DNA from: an uncultured bacterium
GTDB lineage: Bacteria > Babelota > Babeliae > Babelales > CAIQNR01
Reading direction: 5' to 3'
Length of the DNA: 39,372 nt
Assembly: GCA_903873255.1 (NCBI GenBank)
Contig: CAIQNR010000018.1
Coordinates: 1-39,372 of the forward strand
Of the stretch, positions 8,371-17,319 are shown piece by piece. The notes beneath the pieces were generated by a model. The model was given only the letters and a program-made list of their open reading frames with translations, made no database searches and was not told the DNA's origin. Each line of letters starts with the position of its first letter. Within the stretch, counting starts at the first letter, position 1. Made by a program: the position numbers and the translations under genes.

Positions 8371-9555
8371 ATGGCAAAAGACATATTTGAACGTAATAAA
8401 CCGCACGTTAATATTGGTACTATTGGTCACGTTGACCATGGTAAAACCACATTAACTGCGGCAATTACTAAGGTTTTGTCAGATAGAGGTTTAGCTGATT
8501 TTAAAGCGTTCGATCAAATCGATAACGCTCCAGAAGAAAAGGCGCGTGGTATTACCATCGCAACCTCTCACGTTGAGTATGAGACAGATAAACGTCACTA
8601 TGCGCACGTTGACTGTCCTGGTCACGCTGACTACGTAAAAAACATGATTACTGGTGCGGCTCAAATGGATGGTGCAATTCTTGTTGTATCAGCTGCGGAC
8701 GGCCCTATGCCACAAACTCGTGAGCATATTCTTCTTGCGAAGAACATCGGTGTTCCTGCATTAGTAGTCTTCTTGAACAAAGTAGATATGGTTGATGACC
8801 CTGATATGGTGGATATGGTTGAAGAAGAAATTCGTGACCTTCTTAAGAAGTACGATTTCCCTGGCGACACAATTCCAGTTATCAAAGGATCAGCTCTTCA
8901 AGCATTGCAAGGTATTCCTGCAGGCGTTGAATCTATTAATAAGTTAATGGATGCTGTTGATGCGTCTATTCCAGATCCTATCCGTGATATTGACAAGCCA
9001 TTCTTGATGCCAGTTGAAGGTGTATTTACGATTTCAGGTCGTGGTACTGTTGCAACCGGTAGAATTGAACGTGGTAAAGTTAAGACCGGTGAAGATGTTG
9101 AAATTATTGGTTTTGGTAAAACCTTTAAAACAACTGTTACTGGTGTTGAAATGTTTAGAAAAACATTAGACAACGGTCAAGCTGGTGATAACGTAGGTCT
9201 TCTCCTCCGTGGTATTAAAAAAGAAGATATTGAACGTGGTATGGTTATTGTCAAACCGGGCAGTATCACTCCACATAGAAAGTTCAAAGCTGAAATTTAC
9301 GTTTTAACTAAAGATGAAGGTGGCCGTCACAGTCCATTCTTCTCTGGGTACCGTCCTCAGTTCTATCTTAGAACTACAGACGTTACAGGCGTTGTAACAC
9401 TTGAAGCTGGGCGTGAAATGGTTATGCCTGGTGACAACGTGTGTGTCGAAGTTGAATTGATAGCACCGATTGCTATGGAAAAAGATCTCCACTTCTCTAT
9501 TCGTGAAGGTGGTAGAACTGTAGGTTCCGGTGTTGTTTCAGAGATCATACAATAA
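8371..9555 (+). CDS. tuf: Elongation factor Tu
   Basis: The GTPase that brings aminoacyl-tRNA to the ribosome. 394 aa: P-loop GHVDHGKTT at 19-27, switch I ending [17 protein letters not shown]3 [12 protein letters not shown] (catalytic His85), G4 NKVDM at 136-140, the GSAL motif, and beta-barrel domains II ([15 protein letters not shown]) and III (ending [10 protein letters not shown]). SD-like CAGGAG precedes the ATG. Two positions known from E. coli kirromycin-resistance studies differ from the usual residue: N125 (E. coli Q124) and S376 (E. coli A375). Y161 and the GG of the DEGGRH segment are conserved. Single copy within this window. Confidence 0.99.
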   Translation: MAKDIFERNKPHVNIGTIGHVDHGKTTLTAAITKVLSDRGLADFKAFDQIDNAPEEKARGITIATSHVEYETDKRHYAHVDCPGHADYVKNMITGAAQMDGAILVVSAADGPMPQTREHILLAKNIGVPALVVFLNKVDMVDDPDMVDMVEEEIRDLLKKYDFPGDTIPVIKGSALQALQGIPAGVESINKLMDAVDASIPDPIRDIDKPFLMPVEGVFTISGRGTVATGRIERGKVKTGEDVEIIGFGKTFKTTVTGVEMFRKTLDNGQAGDNVGLLLRGIKKEDIERGMVIVKPGSITPHRKFKAEIYVLTKDEGGRHSPFFSGYRPQFYLRTTDVTGVVTLEAGREMVMPGDNVCVEVELIAPIAMEKDLHFSIREGGRTVGSGVVSEIIQ

Positions 9556-9567
9556 GGTTTAAGTTAG

Positions 9568-9873
9568 ATGAAAAAATCTAAAATTCGTTTGACTCTTAAG
9601 TCCTATGATCATCAATTGTTAGATAAGGCTGTTAAAACAATTTGTTTGACAGCTAAAAGGACGGGTGCACAGCTTGTGGGCCCGGTTCCTATGCCTAATA
9701 GAAAGAAGTGCTTTACAGTTCTTCGTTCTCCTCATATCGATAAAGAATCGAGAGAGCAGTTTGAATTAACAACTCATTGCCGCATTTTAGACATAGTTTC
9801 TCCGTCTGATCAAACAATGGATGCGTTAATGAAGTTAAGCATTTCGTCCGGTGTTGATGTTGAGATTAAATAA
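9568..9873 (+). CDS. rpsJ: 30S ribosomal protein S10
   Basis: A small-subunit head protein and NusE transcription-elongation partner in relatives. The 101-aa protein shows [18 protein letters not shown] at the N-terminus, the [29 protein letters not shown] core and [19 protein letters not shown] near the end, all diagnostic for S10. The 12-bp spacing from tuf fuses the str and S10 segments with no promoter or terminator visible between them. Preceding TAAGG serves as ribosome binding site. Confidence 0.98.
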   Translation: MKKSKIRLTLKSYDHQLLDKAVKTICLTAKRTGAQLVGPVPMPNRKKCFTVLRSPHIDKESREQFELTTHCRILDIVSPSDQTMDALMKLSISSGVDVEIK

Positions 9874-9894
9874 GTAAGTGAAGGAAGGCTCTTC

Positions 9895-10515
9895 ATGGTA
9901 GGTGGTTTTTGGGGAAAAAAGCTCGGTATGACTCAGCTTTTTTCCGATAACAAGGTCGTCCCTGTGACTGTTATAGACGTTTCTTCTTGGTTTATTACTG
10001 ATGTAAAAACCAAAGAAAGAGATGGTTACTGTGCAGTTCAGGTAGGACGCGTAAGAAAACGTTTTGAGCAGGAAACCTTCGCTCCTGCATGGTTACAAGA
10101 TAAAAAGAAATTCTTTCTTTTTGTTCGTGAAATTCCTGTGCAGCAAGTAGCAGAAAATATTGTTATCGGCGCTCAAGCAGATTTTTATAATCTGTTTGCA
10201 GAAGGCGAAGTTATTAATGTTACTGGGGTTACCAAAGGGTGTGGATTTGCTGGTGTAGTTCGTCGTCATGGTTTTGCTGGTGGACGTAGTAGTCACGGTA
10301 GCATGATGGGTAATCGTCCAGGATCTATTGGATTCATTGGTAAGAGCGGTAAGGTTATTAAGGGCAAAGCATTGCCTGGTCATATGGGTGTCGATAAAGT
10401 TACAATGCGTAATCTTCAAATGGTAAAAATTTTGCAAGAACAACGTGCTGTAGCTGTTAGAGGATCAGTGCCTGGTAAAGCTGGATCATTAGTTTTTGTA
10501 CGCAAGGCAGGATAA
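9895..10515 (+). CDS. rplC: 50S ribosomal protein L3
   Basis: A primary 23S rRNA-binding protein near the peptidyl-transferase centre. 206 aa with the FWGKKLGMTQLF start, the NVTGVTKGCGFAGVVRRHGF block, SHGSMMGNRPGSIGF and GHMGVDKVTMRNLQMVKI. The E. coli Gln that PrmB methylates (in PGSIGQ) is Phe here, so that modification is not expected. The ATG at 9895 follows GTGAAGGAAGG, a strong ribosome binding site. Second gene of the S10 segment, three bases before rplD. Confidence 0.97.
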   Translation: MVGGFWGKKLGMTQLFSDNKVVPVTVIDVSSWFITDVKTKERDGYCAVQVGRVRKRFEQETFAPAWLQDKKKFFLFVREIPVQQVAENIVIGAQADFYNLFAEGEVINVTGVTKGCGFAGVVRRHGFAGGRSSHGSMMGNRPGSIGFIGKSGKVIKGKALPGHMGVDKVTMRNLQMVKILQEQRAVAVRGSVPGKAGSLVFVRKAG

Positions 10516-10518
10516 AAC

Positions 10519-11172
10519 ATGACAAACAAGAAAATAATCCAAGTTAATCCAACTAATGGAACTGTTCTTTGCGCACAAGACTTAGGTATTGTAGCTGTTG
10601 ATAAAGAACATTACGGTTCTCCGAAGAATTTTTCTGTAGCTGTTCGAGTTTTATTACAAAACTGGCGTCAAGGCACAGTTGCTTGTAAAAATAGAAGTCA
10701 AGTTTCAGGGTCTAATAGAAAACCTTGGAAGCAAAAAGGAACTGGTCGTGCTCGTGCTGGTGCTGTTACTTCTCCTATATGGAGAGGCGGCGGTATTGTC
10801 TTTGGACCACAAGCACGCGTAAGAAGTCTTCGAGTTTCTAAAAAACTTTGGAAAGTCGTTGCTTTGGAATTGTTACATAAAGTTCTCAACAACCAAAGAT
10901 TATTGGCGGTTGATTGGGCTTTAGAAACAGATAGACCGAATACTAAGCAAGCATATGTAGCATTGAAAAATGCAGGAATTGCAGGTGTGCAAATTAATGT
11001 TTTCCTTAATCCTCAAGATGGTAAAACAGTTGCTTCATTTGTAAATATTCCTAATGTTCGTGTTGTTTATATGGATGCTCCTAATGCATACGATTTATCT
11101 GATGCACAGTATTGGGTAGTATTTAAAAATAATATGGACGCCTTTAAGAAGATGGTGATGCAATGGACATAA
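10519..11172 (+). CDS. rplD: 50S ribosomal protein L4 (L4/L1e family)
   Basis: An exit-tunnel protein of the large subunit. 217 aa. The conserved region [20 protein letters not shown], then [23 protein letters not shown] and [26 protein letters not shown], identifies it. The positively charged loop that lines the tunnel is within the [11 protein letters not shown] stretch. The 3' end overlaps rplW by 10 bases, implying translational coupling. In E. coli L4 autoregulates the S10 operon. No comparable leader structure was identified here, since rpsJ follows tuf directly. Confidence 0.96.
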   Translation: MTNKKIIQVNPTNGTVLCAQDLGIVAVDKEHYGSPKNFSVAVRVLLQNWRQGTVACKNRSQVSGSNRKPWKQKGTGRARAGAVTSPIWRGGGIVFGPQARVRSLRVSKKLWKVVALELLHKVLNNQRLLAVDWALETDRPNTKQAYVALKNAGIAGVQINVFLNPQDGKTVASFVNIPNVRVVYMDAPNAYDLSDAQYWVVFKNNMDAFKKMVMQWT

Positions 11173-11516
11173 AAATTTATGATATTATCAAAGGCCCTAT
11201 AGTTACCAACAAGGCTTACAAGATTAATAGTGCATTTAATAAACTTGTTCTTGAAGTTCATATGCATGCTAATAAGCCTTTGGTAAAAGAAGCTTTAGAA
11301 AAATTATTTGAGGTAAAGGTTGATACGGTTAGAATATTAATTCGTAAGCCAAAATTACGTTTAGTTAATAGACGACCTGTTACTGGAAAATATTCTAAAA
11401 AAGCTATAGTGACTCTTAAAAAGGGTTACTCTTTAGACATGTTCAAACAATCAGAAATTAGCAGCGCTGCGCGAGGATATGCAGGAAAAGCTGTAGCAAA
11501 GGTTGAACAGGAGTAA
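11163..11516 (+). CDS. rplW: 50S ribosomal protein L23
   Basis: An exit-tunnel rim protein and docking site for trigger factor and SRP in known ribosomes. 117 aa, with [15 protein letters not shown] at the N-terminus, [26 protein letters not shown] in the middle and a basic [28 protein letters not shown] segment. The C-terminal tail of about 25 residues after the conserved core makes it slightly longer than E. coli L23 (100 aa). It starts inside the rplD 3' end and is followed after 6 bases by rplB. Confidence 0.95.
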   Translation: MDIKIYDIIKGPIVTNKAYKINSAFNKLVLEVHMHANKPLVKEALEKLFEVKVDTVRILIRKPKLRLVNRRPVTGKYSKKAIVTLKKGYSLDMFKQSEISSAARGYAGKAVAKVEQE

Positions 11517-11522
11517 ACGATT

Positions 11523-12353
11523 ATGGCAATTATAACTAGAAAACCAAGAAACCCTTCTTTGCGATTTCAGACATTCTTATCATCTGATGATATTACGCAA
11601 ACAACTCCAGCTAAAGGTTTGGTAGTTGGTCTTAAAAAGAGTGGTGGACGTAACGCTTATGGGCGTATTACGGTTCGTCATCGTGGAGGCGGGGCTCGTA
11701 GAAAATATCGTGTTATTGATTTTTTGAGAAATACTCGTGACATCGAAGGTGTTATTAAGACAGTCGAATACGATCCAAATCGTAACGTTCGTATTGGCTT
11801 AGTTGCATATAAAAATGGTGTTAAAAAGTATATTCTTCTTCCTCTTGGTTTAAAAGTTGGAAGTAAGATATATGCTGGTAACGATGTAGAAGCAAAACCA
11901 GGTAACGCTATGCCTTTAAAAGGTATACCTGTAGGTTTTACTATTCATAATGTGGAAGTCAAACCAGGATCAGGCGGTACTTTTGCTCGTAGCGCAGGAA
12001 CTTCAGTTCAGCTTATGGCGAAGACAGAAGAACATGCAACATTACGTATGCCTTCTGGAGAAATCCGTATGGTACATCTTAATTGTTGGGCTACTATCGG
12101 TGAGCTTGGCAATGCTGATTACAAAAATATCACATGGGGTAAAGCTGGTAGAACAAGACATCTAGGATTTAGATCATCTGTTCGTGGTATGGCTATGAAC
12201 CCTGTTGACCATCCTCATGGTGGTGGTGAAGGCCGTTCTAAGTCAGGATCACATCCACAATCTCCATGGGGTAAAGGATGTAAGGGTACAAGAACGCGTA
12301 AGCGCAAAGACCCTCTGATTTTGAAGAGACGGAAGTCAAAAAAAGATAAATAA
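11523..12353 (+). CDS. rplB: 50S ribosomal protein L2
   Basis: A large-subunit core protein needed for subunit association and peptidyl-transferase activity. 276 aa, normal for bacteria. Diagnostic parts are NPSLRFQT near the start, the GGGARRKYRVIDF block, GTFARSAGTSVQLMAK, and the highly conserved C-terminal MNPVDHPHGGGEGRS with its functionally important histidine, then a basic tail. Minus-strand ORF 12238-12540 and plus-strand 11950-12165 are shadows. Confidence 0.99.
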   Translation: MAIITRKPRNPSLRFQTFLSSDDITQTTPAKGLVVGLKKSGGRNAYGRITVRHRGGGARRKYRVIDFLRNTRDIEGVIKTVEYDPNRNVRIGLVAYKNGVKKYILLPLGLKVGSKIYAGNDVEAKPGNAMPLKGIPVGFTIHNVEVKPGSGGTFARSAGTSVQLMAKTEEHATLRMPSGEIRMVHLNCWATIGELGNADYKNITWGKAGRTRHLGFRSSVRGMAMNPVDHPHGGGEGRSKSGSHPQSPWGKGCKGTRTRKRKDPLILKRRKSKKDK

Positions 12354-12376
12354 TCAATAGTGGAAGATAGTGAGCT

Positions 12377-12661
12377 ATGAGTCGTTCAACGAGAAAAGGT
12401 CCTTTTGTAGATGTCTCTCTGGTACAAAAAATCCAGAAGGCAAAAGCAGATAAAAAAAACGAAGCGGTTAAGACCTGGTCCCGCAGAAGCATGGTGATTC
12501 CTGAATTTATTGGGCATACTATTGCAATCCATAATGGCAAGAAATTTGTTTCAGTATTTATTACTGAAGATATGGTAGGCCATTACCTAGGTGAGTTTTC
12601 TCCAACGAGAACATTCCGATTGCATAGTGGTCAGCGTAAAGCTGGGGTTGCTCAAAAGTAG
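12377..12661 (+). CDS. rpsS: 30S ribosomal protein S19
   Basis: A small-subunit head protein contacting the A-site side. The 94-aa protein begins [19 protein letters not shown] and contains [47 protein letters not shown] in shorter recognisable blocks, the standard S19 pattern. Length matches the family (about 92). It lies in the canonical rplB-rpsS-rplV order, 23 bases after rplB. Confidence 0.98.
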   Translation: MSRSTRKGPFVDVSLVQKIQKAKADKKNEAVKTWSRRSMVIPEFIGHTIAIHNGKKFVSVFITEDMVGHYLGEFSPTRTFRLHSGQRKAGVAQK

Positions 12662-12712
12662 TAATTAGGATACACTAGAGAGCAAATTATAATAATGAAT
12701 TTGAGGCTATAT

Positions 12713-13069
12713 ATGCAATTTAAAGCAAATGCGAAACAAATTCCTATTTCTCCTTACAAATTACGTGCCCTTGTTGACGTAGTTCGTGGGAAGAATGCAT
12801 TGTTTGCTTTACAGTGGCTTGCAACGCAGTCTTTACGACGTGTTCAACCTATCAAAAAGGTTATAGAGTCAGCTGTAGCAAACGCTAAAGATCTAAAAGG
12901 AATTGAAAAACAGGATCTTTGGCTAAAAGATATTCGTGTGGATCAAGGCAGAATATTCCAATATTTTAAGCCTGGTTCATTTGGACGAGCTGCTGCCCAG
13001 CGCAGAAGATTCAGTCATATTAGTGTGGTGTTAGAATCTAAAGAACAACAACCAGCTAGAGAGGCTTAG
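12713..13069 (+). CDS. rplV: 50S ribosomal protein L22
   Basis: An exit-tunnel protein of the large subunit. The core ISPYKLRALVDVVRGKNALFAL, the VIESAVANAKDL segment and the beta-hairpin region ending GRAAAQRRRFSHISVVL identify it. The track ORF starts at 12695, but I prefer the ATG at 12713. It has TGAGG at 12702-12706, six bases upstream, and gives 118 aa starting MQFKANAKQ, close to the family N-terminus, whereas the upstream ATG has no ribosome binding site. A single base separates its stop from the GTG of rpsC. Confidence 0.95.
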   Translation: MQFKANAKQIPISPYKLRALVDVVRGKNALFALQWLATQSLRRVQPIKKVIESAVANAKDLKGIEKQDLWLKDIRVDQGRIFQYFKPGSFGRAAAQRRRFSHISVVLESKEQQPAREA

Positions 13070-13070
13070 T

Positions 13071-13703
13071 GTGGGACAAAAGGTAAATCCAAAAGGATTC
13101 AGAATTGGGGTTTATAGAGATTGGGATGCCCGTTGGTTTGCTCGTGATGGGTATGGCGATCAGCTTTTAGAAGACTTGGCAATACGTAAATTTGTAAATC
13201 AAAAATTACGCAGTGCAGAAGTTGCTCGTGTTGAAATTGAAAAAGCTGGCGATAGCGTTCGAGTGATTATTCATTCGGGTCGTCCGGGTATTGTAATTGG
13301 TAAAAAAGGTCAAGATATTGATACGTTGCGCAAAGATATTGCAAAGCTTATCAAAAAAAATGCGGTTGAGGTTTCTGTTCAAGAAGTTAAAGCCCCAGAT
13401 CTTGATGCTACACTAGTTGCTAAGAGTATTGCAGAACAATTAGAAAAACGTTCAAGCTACAAAAAAGCTATGAAAAGAGCTTCATTATCTGCTTCAAAAG
13501 CAGGTGCTCGTGGTATGAAAGTTTGTTGTTCTGGTCGTTTAAATGGTGCTGAAATTGCACGCTCTGAATGGCTTCGTGTTGGCTCTGTTCCTTTACATAC
13601 TCTCCGTGCAGACATTGATTATGGTTTTGCAGAGGCAAATACTACTTATGGCAAGATTGGTGTCAAAGTATGGATTAGCCGTGGTGACTATCAGCTTGCA
13701 TAA
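13071..13703 (+). CDS. rpsC: 30S ribosomal protein S3
   Basis: A small-subunit protein at the mRNA entry site. 210 aa, with MGQKVNPKGFRIG at the N-terminus, a type II KH domain (VIIHSGRPGIVIGKKGQDID, about residues 64-83) and the C-terminal GARGMKVCCSGRLNGAEIARSEW block, ending near DYGFAEANTTYGKIGVKVWI. The start is GTG, overlapping nothing but only one base after rplV, with AGAGAGGC as ribosome binding site. The C-terminal extension after VWI is short. Confidence 0.98.
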   Translation: MGQKVNPKGFRIGVYRDWDARWFARDGYGDQLLEDLAIRKFVNQKLRSAEVARVEIEKAGDSVRVIIHSGRPGIVIGKKGQDIDTLRKDIAKLIKKNAVEVSVQEVKAPDLDATLVAKSIAEQLEKRSSYKKAMKRASLSASKAGARGMKVCCSGRLNGAEIARSEWLRVGSVPLHTLRADIDYGFAEANTTYGKIGVKVWISRGDYQLA

Positions 13704-13721
13704 GACGAAGAGAGATACAAT

Positions 13722-14180
13722 ATGTTGATGCCAAAAAAGACTAAATATAGAAAGCAACAGCGTGGTTCACGTAAGGGGCTTTCAAAGGGGTGCCGTACCG
13801 TTGCGTTTGGTGAATATGGGCTTGAAGTTGTTGATCCAGCATGGGTTACAGCACAGCAAATAGAATCAATTCGTGTTACGATGGCAAGAAAGTTGAAGAA
13901 AGAAGGAACCTTCTTTTTAAGACTTTTTCCAGACAAGCCTGTTACTAAAAAGCCTGCAGAAACTCGTATGGGTAAGGGAAAAGGAAATCCTGAAGTATGG
14001 GTTGCTGTAGCAAAACGCGGTAGAGTAATTTGTGAATTAGGTGGTGTTACTGAAGCAAATGCACGTTTAATATTTGGAATTGTGAAATCAAAACTTCCTA
14101 TGAAGACAAAATTTGTTAAACGAGAACTGCAAGTTCAGGTAGAACAACAAATTCAAAATGAACAAGAGGTTATGCAATGA
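13722..14180 (+). CDS. rplP: 50S ribosomal protein L16
   Basis: A large-subunit protein near the A-site tRNA. MPKKTKYRKQQRGSRKG starts the family homology (from the third residue), followed by FGEYGLEVVDPAWVTAQQIE, RLFPDKPVTKKPAETRMGKGKG and PEVWVAVAKRGRVICEL. At 152 aa it is slightly longer than usual (about 137) because of a Gln/Glu-rich tail. Two in-frame ATGs at 13722 and 13728 are possible starts, and the first sits at better distance from GAAGAGAG. Its stop overlaps the rpmC start (ATGA). Confidence 0.97.
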   Translation: MLMPKKTKYRKQQRGSRKGLSKGCRTVAFGEYGLEVVDPAWVTAQQIESIRVTMARKLKKEGTFFLRLFPDKPVTKKPAETRMGKGKGNPEVWVAVAKRGRVICELGGVTEANARLIFGIVKSKLPMKTKFVKRELQVQVEQQIQNEQEVMQ

Positions 14181-14395
14181 AATCAAATATTAACGAAGAA
14201 TTAAAGAATTTATCTTCAGATGAGTTAGAGCTAAGAATAGATGATTGGAGACGCCAATTATTGGGTCTTCGTTTAAGTTCGGTGACTTCTCATGTTAAAG
14301 ATTATTCTCAGTTCAAAAAAATACGTAGAAATATTGCCAGAGGCTTAACTTTGCTTGGGCAAAAGTGTGATGATTGCGTTTGCGATAGCAAATAG
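14177..14395 (+). CDS. rpmC: 50S ribosomal protein L29
   Basis: A small helical large-subunit protein near the exit tunnel. The 72-aa ORF shows the L29 pattern: ELKNLSSDELELRIDDWRRQL then a second helix FKKIRRNIARGLTLL, with the position and size expected between rplP and rpsQ. A four-base overlap with rplP implies coupled translation. The C-terminus carries an unusual Cys-containing tail (CDDCVCD), a possible metal-binding or merely drifting extension. Confidence 0.9.
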   Translation: MKSNINEELKNLSSDELELRIDDWRRQLLGLRLSSVTSHVKDYSQFKKIRRNIARGLTLLGQKCDDCVCDSK

Positions 14396-14407
14396 GGAAG
14401 AAATTTG

Positions 14408-14704
14408 ATGGATACGCAAAATAAAAATAAACGTTTATTTGTAGGGGAAGTTCTTTCCGACAAAATGGATAAGACTGTGGTAGTCTCTGTAGAGAGAGTA
14501 TTCAGACATCCTATGTTTGGAAAAGTTCTTAAAGAAAAGAAAACGTATAAAGTTCATGATCCGAAAGAACAGGCATCTGTTGGGGATATTGTTGAATTTT
14601 ATGAAGGTCGTCCTGTTTCAAAAACTAAGTATATGTATCTTACTCGTGTAGTAAAAAATGCAGTGCTTGAAGCAAGTGATGCAACATCTAAGGATCAATT
14701 ATGA
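14408..14704 (+). CDS. rpsQ: 30S ribosomal protein S17
   Basis: A primary 16S rRNA-binding protein. The OB-fold motifs are clear: [20 protein letters not shown], then [19 protein letters not shown] and [22 protein letters not shown] start it at the ATG at 14408. The track uses the TTG three bases earlier. AGGGAAG lies at a good distance from the ATG. At 98 aa it has short extra tails compared with the usual 84. Its 3' end overlaps rplN by four bases. Confidence 0.96.
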   Translation: MDTQNKNKRLFVGEVLSDKMDKTVVVSVERVFRHPMFGKVLKEKKTYKVHDPKEQASVGDIVEFYEGRPVSKTKYMYLTRVVKNAVLEASDATSKDQL

Positions 14705-15078
14705 TACAAAAACAATCATACCTTCAGGTAGCAGATAATTCGGGCGCTAAAGAAATGCAATGTATCAGTATCATTGGAAGTACCAGAAAGCGTTATGCGT
14801 ATTTGGGTGACCTTATAAAATGTGCTGTTAAGAAAGCAACTCCTGGCGGTACTGTTAAGAAAAGTGATGTTGTTACAGCAGTGATTGTAAGAACAAAAAA
14901 AGAGTTTCGTCGTGAAGATGGAACTTACATTAGATTCGGTGAAAATGCTGCAGTAATCATTAAAGATGGTGAGCCTGTAGCTACTCGTATATTTGGACCT
15001 ATCGCACGTGAATTACGTGCTCGTAAGGATTATGTCGGGTATCCGAAGATTATCTCTTTGGCTCCGGAAGTTTTATAG
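14701..15078 (+). CDS. rplN: 50S ribosomal protein L14
   Basis: A large-subunit protein at the subunit interface, forming bridge B8 and the binding site for silencing factor RsfS in relatives. The 125-aa sequence has [58 protein letters not shown] and [12 protein letters not shown], ending SLAPEVL. All are standard. A three-residue insertion before the terminal SLAPEVL block makes it slightly longer than the common 122. It opens the spc segment and overlaps rpsQ by four bases. Confidence 0.98.
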   Translation: MIQKQSYLQVADNSGAKEMQCISIIGSTRKRYAYLGDLIKCAVKKATPGGTVKKSDVVTAVIVRTKKEFRREDGTYIRFGENAAVIIKDGEPVATRIFGPIARELRARKDYVGYPKIISLAPEVL

Positions 15079-15100
15079 GACGTAAGGATAGAAAACTATT

Positions 15101-15412
15101 ATGATGCGCATAAAAAAACACGACAAAGTTGTCGTAATTTCCGGTAAAGATAAAGGCAAAGAGGGAGAAGTTATAGCCCTGTTGCTGAAAAAAGAAAAAG
15201 TTAAGGTACAGGGTGTTGGTATTGTTACAAGGCACGTAAAAGCTCGTCAAAAGGGTGAAGTTTCTGCTATTAGAAAAGAAGAATCTTTCATATACCTTGC
15301 TAAGGTGATGCCTATTTGCCCTGCATGTAAAAAACCTTCTCGTGTTGGTAGTAAGCAGCTAGAAGATGGAACTCGCGTAAGAGTTTGTGGTCGTTGTAAA
15401 GAAGTTATGTAA
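15101..15412 (+). CDS. rplX: 50S ribosomal protein L24 with zinc-ribbon motif
   Basis: An assembly-initiator protein of the large subunit. The KOW motif is at the N-terminus (KKHDKVVVISGKDKGKEGEV), then VKVQGVGIVTRHVKA. The C-terminal half carries two Cys pairs, ICPACKKPSRVG and VRVCGRCKEVM, the zinc-ribbon version seen in many bacteria. 103 aa. Tandem ATGs at 15101 and 15104 leave the exact start open. AAGGA is upstream. Gap of 11 bases to rplE. Confidence 0.97.
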   Translation: MMRIKKHDKVVVISGKDKGKEGEVIALLLKKEKVKVQGVGIVTRHVKARQKGEVSAIRKEESFIYLAKVMPICPACKKPSRVGSKQLEDGTRVRVCGRCKEVM

Positions 15413-15423
15413 GGGTATAAAAA

Positions 15424-15984
15424 ATGGCAAAAGCTCGATTGAATGAACTGTATACCTCAAAGCTACGTGCAGATCTTCAAAAAAAGTTGTCTTTGGACAA
15501 TGTTATGGAAGTTCCACGTGTTACTAAAATAGTAGTAAACGTAGGTGTTAAGGAAGCTGTTAGTGATAGTAGAATTCTTCAGCATGTTGCAAAGGTTGTT
15601 GCAGCGATTACAGGTCAATTACCAGTTCAAACTCATGCAAAAAAATCTATTGCTGGATTTAAAATTCGTGAAGGTATGCCATTAGGTGTAATGGTTACTT
15701 TACGTAAAAGAAATATGTATGAGTTTCTTGATCGCCTTATCAATGTAGCACTACCAAACGTTCGTGATTTTCGCGGTGTTTCTGCAAAATTAGATCGTAG
15801 AGGTAATTACAATCTTGGTATTAAGGAATGGACAGTATTTCCTGAAGCTGGTTCTGAAGTAGGAAATAAAGTATATGGTATGAACATTACTATTTGTACA
15901 AGTACAGATAATGATCAACATGCAAGTACTCTGCTTGAATCTTTCAATATGCCGTTTCGTTCAAATGTTAAAGAAAAAAAATAA
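15424..15984 (+). CDS. rplE: 50S ribosomal protein L5
   Basis: A 5S rRNA-binding protein of the central protuberance. 186 aa with VMEVPRVTKIVVNVGVKEAV near the start, AAITGQLPVQTHAKKSIAGFKIREGMPLG in the middle, and RDFRGVSAKLDRRGNYNLGIKEW then GMNITICTSTDNDQHASTLL towards the end, the standard L5 landmarks. Length is normal (about 180). Canonical order rplX-rplE-rpsN. Confidence 0.98.
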   Translation: MAKARLNELYTSKLRADLQKKLSLDNVMEVPRVTKIVVNVGVKEAVSDSRILQHVAKVVAAITGQLPVQTHAKKSIAGFKIREGMPLGVMVTLRKRNMYEFLDRLINVALPNVRDFRGVSAKLDRRGNYNLGIKEWTVFPEAGSEVGNKVYGMNITICTSTDNDQHASTLLESFNMPFRSNVKEKK

Positions 15985-15997
15985 TTTAGGTTGATGT

Positions 15998-16303
15998 ATG
16001 GCAAAAAAATCTTCAATAGTAAAAAATGAGCGTCGCAAGCGATTGGTCCTTCAGTACAAAGAAAGAAGAGAACAACTTAAAGCGATAGTAAAAAATGCAT
16101 CTCTTCCGTTACAAGAACGATTAGAAGCGCAAGCAAAATTATCAGCTCTTCCAAAGAATTCTAGTCCTGTAAGAGTGAGAAATCGATGTGCATTGACAGG
16201 TCGTGCTCGCGGTTATATGGGTATGTTTAAGCTTTCACGTATTAAGTTTCGTGAATTGGCTTTGGATGGTGTTTTGCCTGGGGTTAAAAAAACAAGTTGG
16301 TAA
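15998..16303 (+). CDS. rpsN: 30S ribosomal protein S14, long zinc-free form
   Basis: A small-subunit head protein. At 101 aa it has the length of the E. coli-type protein, and the short zinc form's paired CxxC motifs are absent, leaving one Cys in [21 protein letters not shown]. The N-terminal half ([20 protein letters not shown]) and the terminal GVKKTSW are diagnostic. So here the long zinc-free S14 coexists with a zinc-type L36. Position between rplE and rpsH is canonical. Confidence 0.97.
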   Translation: MAKKSSIVKNERRKRLVLQYKERREQLKAIVKNASLPLQERLEAQAKLSALPKNSSPVRVRNRCALTGRARGYMGMFKLSRIKFRELALDGVLPGVKKTSW

Positions 16304-16329
16304 TCAACTTTGTATAAGGAACAATAAGT

Positions 16330-16731
16330 ATGTCAATTGATTCTATTGGTAATTTTTTGACCATTATAAGAAATGGTATTATGGCTTCAAAGCCATTTGT
16401 CATTGCTCCACATTCAAAAATGAGTGTTGAGTTAATGCGTATTTTAAAAGAAGAAGGCTTCATTAAAAATTTTGAAGTAGATTTAACAGATCCAGTTATT
16501 AAGAAAATAAAAGTTGTACTAAAATATGTTCAAGGTGAATCTGTGATTCATAAAATTGTTCGTGTAAGTACACCTGGTAGAAGAGTTTATTCAAAGGTCA
16601 AAAACGTTAAGCCAGTTGTTGGTGGTTTTGGTATTTCGATTCTTTCTACAAATCGTGGATTAATGACTGATAAGCAAGCCAAAGAGCCGCAATTAGGTCT
16701 TGGTGGTGAAGTTATCTGCAAGGTTTGGTAG
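16330..16731 (+). CDS. rpsH: 30S ribosomal protein S8
   Basis: A primary 16S rRNA-binding protein. The 133-aa protein shows SIGNFLTIIRNGIMASKPFVIAPHSKMS, the KEEGFIKNFEV segment, and the C-terminal RRVYSKVKNV, GISILSTNRGLMTDKQAKEPQLGGE-type region (here with GLGGEVICKVW). All expected landmarks and normal length. In E. coli S8 represses the spc operon, but no target mimic was recognised here. Confidence 0.96.
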   Translation: MSIDSIGNFLTIIRNGIMASKPFVIAPHSKMSVELMRILKEEGFIKNFEVDLTDPVIKKIKVVLKYVQGESVIHKIVRVSTPGRRVYSKVKNVKPVVGGFGISILSTNRGLMTDKQAKEPQLGLGGEVICKVW

Positions 16732-16740
16732 GGAAAAATT

Positions 16741-17280
16741 ATGTCAAAAATTGGAAGAAAACCGATAAAACTTAACAGTGTAGCTGTTGAAGTTAAAGGA
16801 CAAGAAATTCATTACAAAGGCCAATTTGCTTCTGGTGTTCACAGTATACCAGCAGAGCTTGGTGTTGTTCTTAATTCTGATACAATTGCTTTAGTTGTAG
16901 CAATAGCAAATAGAGATACCAATCGTTTATGGGGTCTCCATAGAGCTTTATTGGCTTCAAAAATTGATGGTGCTTTTAAACCATTTGAAAAACAAGTGAA
17001 AATTACTGGGTTAGGTTATAAAGCAATACCTCAAGGTAAAAAAATAGAATTTTCACTTGGGTATAGTCATAAGATTTATTTTGACTTGCCTGAAGGTGTA
17101 ACAGTTGAAACAGATAAAACTGGTCAATTGGTAACTGTAAAATCTTCGGATAAGCAGTTAATGGGTGAGGTTTGTGGAAAATTTAGACGATTGAGACCTA
17201 CAGAACCTTACAAAGGAACAGGTGTTCTTGTTGCTGGCGATCTTTTCATTAAGAAAGCTGGTAAGGGTAAGGGTAAATAA
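16741..17280 (+). CDS. rplF: 50S ribosomal protein L6
   Basis: A large-subunit protein near the factor-binding site. 179 aa, with MSKIGRKPIKL at the start, LWGLHRALLASKIDGAFKPFEKQVKITGLGYKA in blocks in the middle, and RRLRPTEPYKGTGV before a Lys/Gly-rich tail. Two L6 alpha-beta repeats are evident. The length is usual. Ten bases after rpsH. Confidence 0.98.
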   Translation: MSKIGRKPIKLNSVAVEVKGQEIHYKGQFASGVHSIPAELGVVLNSDTIALVVAIANRDTNRLWGLHRALLASKIDGAFKPFEKQVKITGLGYKAIPQGKKIEFSLGYSHKIYFDLPEGVTVETDKTGQLVTVKSSDKQLMGEVCGKFRRLRPTEPYKGTGVLVAGDLFIKKAGKGKGK

Positions 17281-17319
17281 TCAATTGTTTAGGTATGGTC
17301 TAAGTTAGAGGAACAAAAC

